Shown here one piece after another: positions 6,608 to 7,726 of a stretch of 7,726 nucleotides of DNA. The stretch is from contig DNBN01000131.1 in the NCBI GenBank assembly GCA_003491845.1, positions 1 through 7,726 on the forward strand, given 5' to 3'. Under the pieces are notes generated by a model. It saw only the letters and a program-made list of their open reading frames with translations. It made no database searches and was not told where the DNA came from. A program made the translations under genes and the position numbers. The DNA comes from Porticoccaceae bacterium. GTDB lineage: Bacteria > Pseudomonadota > Gammaproteobacteria > Pseudomonadales > Porticoccaceae. Within the stretch, counting starts at the first letter, position 1; every line of letters starts with the position of its first letter.

Positions 6608-7378
6608 TTAGACCATTTCTTCTTTACGAATCGTAAGATTCTCGTAACCGTCAGCGGTAACTAGGATCGTATGTTCAAACTGAGCAGACAAACGCTTGTC
6701 CATAGTCGTCACCGTCCAGCCGTCATGTTTATTAAGTTTGACATGACGCTTACCTGCATTAAGCATGGGTTCAATGGTGAAAATCATTCCCTCTTTAAGT
6801 TCAACTCCGGTATTGGGCTTGCCGTAATGCAGTACCTGAGGATCTTCATGAAAACCGACGCCAATGCCATGGCCACAGTACTCTTGCACAATGGAATAAT
6901 GGTTCGCCTCAGCATGTGCTTGAATGACATGGCCAATGTCACCCAAGTGTGCGCCAGGTTTGACTAGAGCAATGCCCTTATACATGCATTCTTGAGTAAT
7001 GGTCACCAAACGTTCAGCATGAGGCGCAACATTGCCAACGGCAAACATGCGGCTGGTATCGCCATGATAACCATCTTTAATGACGGTAATGTCAATGTTA
7101 ACCAGATCACCTTGCTTGAGGGCTTTGTCATTGGGAATGCCATGACACACTACTTGGTTAACGGAGGTGCAAATGGATTTTGGGAATCCGTGATAATTTA
7201 ATGGTGCCGGAATCGCTTCTTGAACATTCACGATATAATCATGACAAATTTGATTAAGCTGATTAGTCGTTACTCCCGCTTGCACATGCGGGTGAATCAT
7301 TTCCAACACTTCAGCAGCCAAGCGACCAGCTATACGCATCTTATTTATTGCTGCTGCGTCTTTGATTAATATATTCAT
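6608..7378 (-). CDS. map: Type I methionine aminopeptidase
   Basis: Map removes the initiator methionine from nascent cytosolic proteins when the second residue is small. The 256-residue length is typical of class Ia enzymes without an N-terminal extension. The five metal ligands are all present: Asp96 (VNIDITV), Asp107 (HGDTSRMF), His170 (EYCGHGIG), Glu203 (TIEPML) and Glu235 (SAQFEHT). Catalytic His79 (VVCHGIP) and His177 (GFHEDPQ) are also there. The numbering is one residue shorter than E. coli from Asp96 to Glu203 because of a single-residue deletion after residue 83. The start ATG has GAGG at plus positions 7384-7387, five bases upstream. The gene heads a two-gene unit with glnD, as in many gammaproteobacteria, and is read from an extended -10 promoter at 7444-7452. 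Confidence 0.98.
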   Translation of the reverse strand: MNILIKDAAAINKMRIAGRLAAEVLEMIHPHVQAGVTTNQLNQICHDYIVNVQEAIPAPLNYHGFPKSICTSVNQVVCHGIPNDKALKQGDLVNIDITVIKDGYHGDTSRMFAVGNVAPHAERLVTITQECMYKGIALVKPGAHLGDIGHVIQAHAEANHYSIVQEYCGHGIGVGFHEDPQVLHYGKPNTGVELKEGMIFTIEPMLNAGKRHVKLNKHDGWTVTTMDKRLSAQFEHTILVTADGYENLTIRKEEMV

Positions 7379-7443
7379 GGAATCCTCACTTTAACGACAC
7401 TCTACCTATTTTGAATCGACTCTATCCAGAGCTCATCTTGGAA

Positions 7444-7452
7444 ATTATACCA
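7444..7452 (-). promoter_or_regulatory. map: Extended -10 promoter of map-glnD
   Basis: On the minus strand the bases read TGGTATAAT: a perfect TATAAT hexamer preceded by the TGn extension. No good -35 lies 16-18 bp upstream, which is typical of extended -10 promoters. Transcription would start near 7437 and give a leader of about 60 bases to the map ATG at 7378. Confidence 0.6.
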
Positions 7453-7600
7453 GACATACCCAAGTTCGATATATTTGTATCAACAATTCTTCCTATAAAT
7501 TGTCGTCCATGATTTGGAAGCGAAAAGGCTAATTAAAAAGACCAATAAAAAATAGATACCACAGGAAAATGCATCCCTTAGCTAACTTCTCATTCACGAG

Positions 7601-7694
7601 TCGTTATTTTAATCACGTGGTGTTTTTTCCTGGGGCATGACAATCTTGTAGTGGGTTAAACCCTACTTTCTAGTGATCACCACTGAAATAACGA
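7601..7694 (+). promoter_or_regulatory. Candidate structured RNA leader of a divergent gene (possibly rpsB)
   Basis: TCGTTATTT at 7601-7609 is perfectly complementary to AAATAACGA at 7686-7694, and GTGGTG at 7617-7622 to CACCAC at 7678-7683. Together they close a two-part helix of 15 base pairs with an asymmetric internal loop. Inside it, GTA and GGG (7648-7655) pair with CCC and TAC (7661-7666) to form a hairpin. Competing pairings exist: CTAGT (7670-7674) with ACTAG (7695-7699), AGTGG (7650-7654) with CCACT (7680-7684), and AGTG (7672-7675) with CACT (7681-7684). Gammaproteobacterial rpsB leaders are known to fold into an S2-responsive RNA element. Whether this is that element cannot be decided without the downstream gene. 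Confidence 0.4.
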
Positions 7695-7726
7695 ACTAGG
7701 TAACGTCAATATAAATAATAAAATAT

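Larger units (their letters stand above)
7379..7726. other. 348-bp upstream region of map, probably shared with a divergent gene outside the window
   Basis: No open frame of note is present. The left part carries the map leader and promoter. The right part, from about 7600, holds extensive plus-strand base-pairing potential and then turns AT-rich to the window end. In gammaproteobacteria map usually faces rpsB, so this is probably the start of the rpsB 5' region, but the gene is not visible. No convincing plus-strand promoter was found: TATAAA at 7494-7499 has no matched -35. Confidence 0.5.

Noticed and set aside
7494..7499. TATAAA as a plus-strand -10 for the gene beyond the right edge.
   Set aside because: No acceptable -35 lies 16-18 bp upstream, there is no TGn extension, and a short ACAATT/AATTGT repeat partly explains the bases.

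Overview
The window looks like chromosomal DNA from a gammaproteobacterium, plausibly a marine one of moderate GC. The main evidence is the map-glnD pair at the right-hand end. These are housekeeping genes whose proteins have family-typical length and motifs close to the E. coli enzymes, and in gammaproteobacteria this pair normally lies divergent from rpsB-tsf. I cannot name a genus from sequence alone.

Layout, left to right. (1) Positions 1-330, minus strand: the N-terminal 110 codons of a ProV-type ATPase of a glycine betaine/choline-class ABC importer, cut by the window edge. (2) Positions 428-1393, minus: its periplasmic substrate-binding protein, transcribed first. A strong hairpin with a U-rich tail lies between the two genes. 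(3) Positions 1394-1781: a 388-bp AT-rich gap with several inverted repeats and no convincing gene. (4) Positions 1782-2795, minus: a PLP enzyme of the D-cysteine desulfhydrase / L-cysteate sulfo-lyase family. (5) Positions 2796-2908: a compact divergent control region with two overlapping sigma-70-like promoters and an operator-like palindrome between them. (6) Positions 2909-3787, plus: a LysR-type regulator resembling the HypT (YjiE) subgroup. (7) Positions 3788-3932: a short convergent gap. (8) Positions 3933-6605, minus: glnD. (9) Positions 6608-7378, minus: map, two bases upstream of glnD. (10) Positions 7379-7726: a gap holding the map promoter and a large potential RNA fold on the plus strand. 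The fold sits where an rpsB leader would be expected, with the gene itself beyond the window.

The right half is ordinary core genome: N-terminal methionine removal (Map) and nitrogen-status signalling through PII (GlnD). The left half is an accessory-looking sulfur/osmolyte cluster: a LysR regulator and a divergent PLP enzyme that would release sulfide or sulfite from a C3 sulfur amino acid, followed on the same strand by a betaine-type uptake system. Whether the importer serves that enzyme is inference. I found no mobile element, CRISPR array, tRNA or rRNA gene, and no obviously novel system. The best leads are the intercistronic hairpin, the divergent operator region, the regulator/enzyme pairing and the putative rpsB leader.
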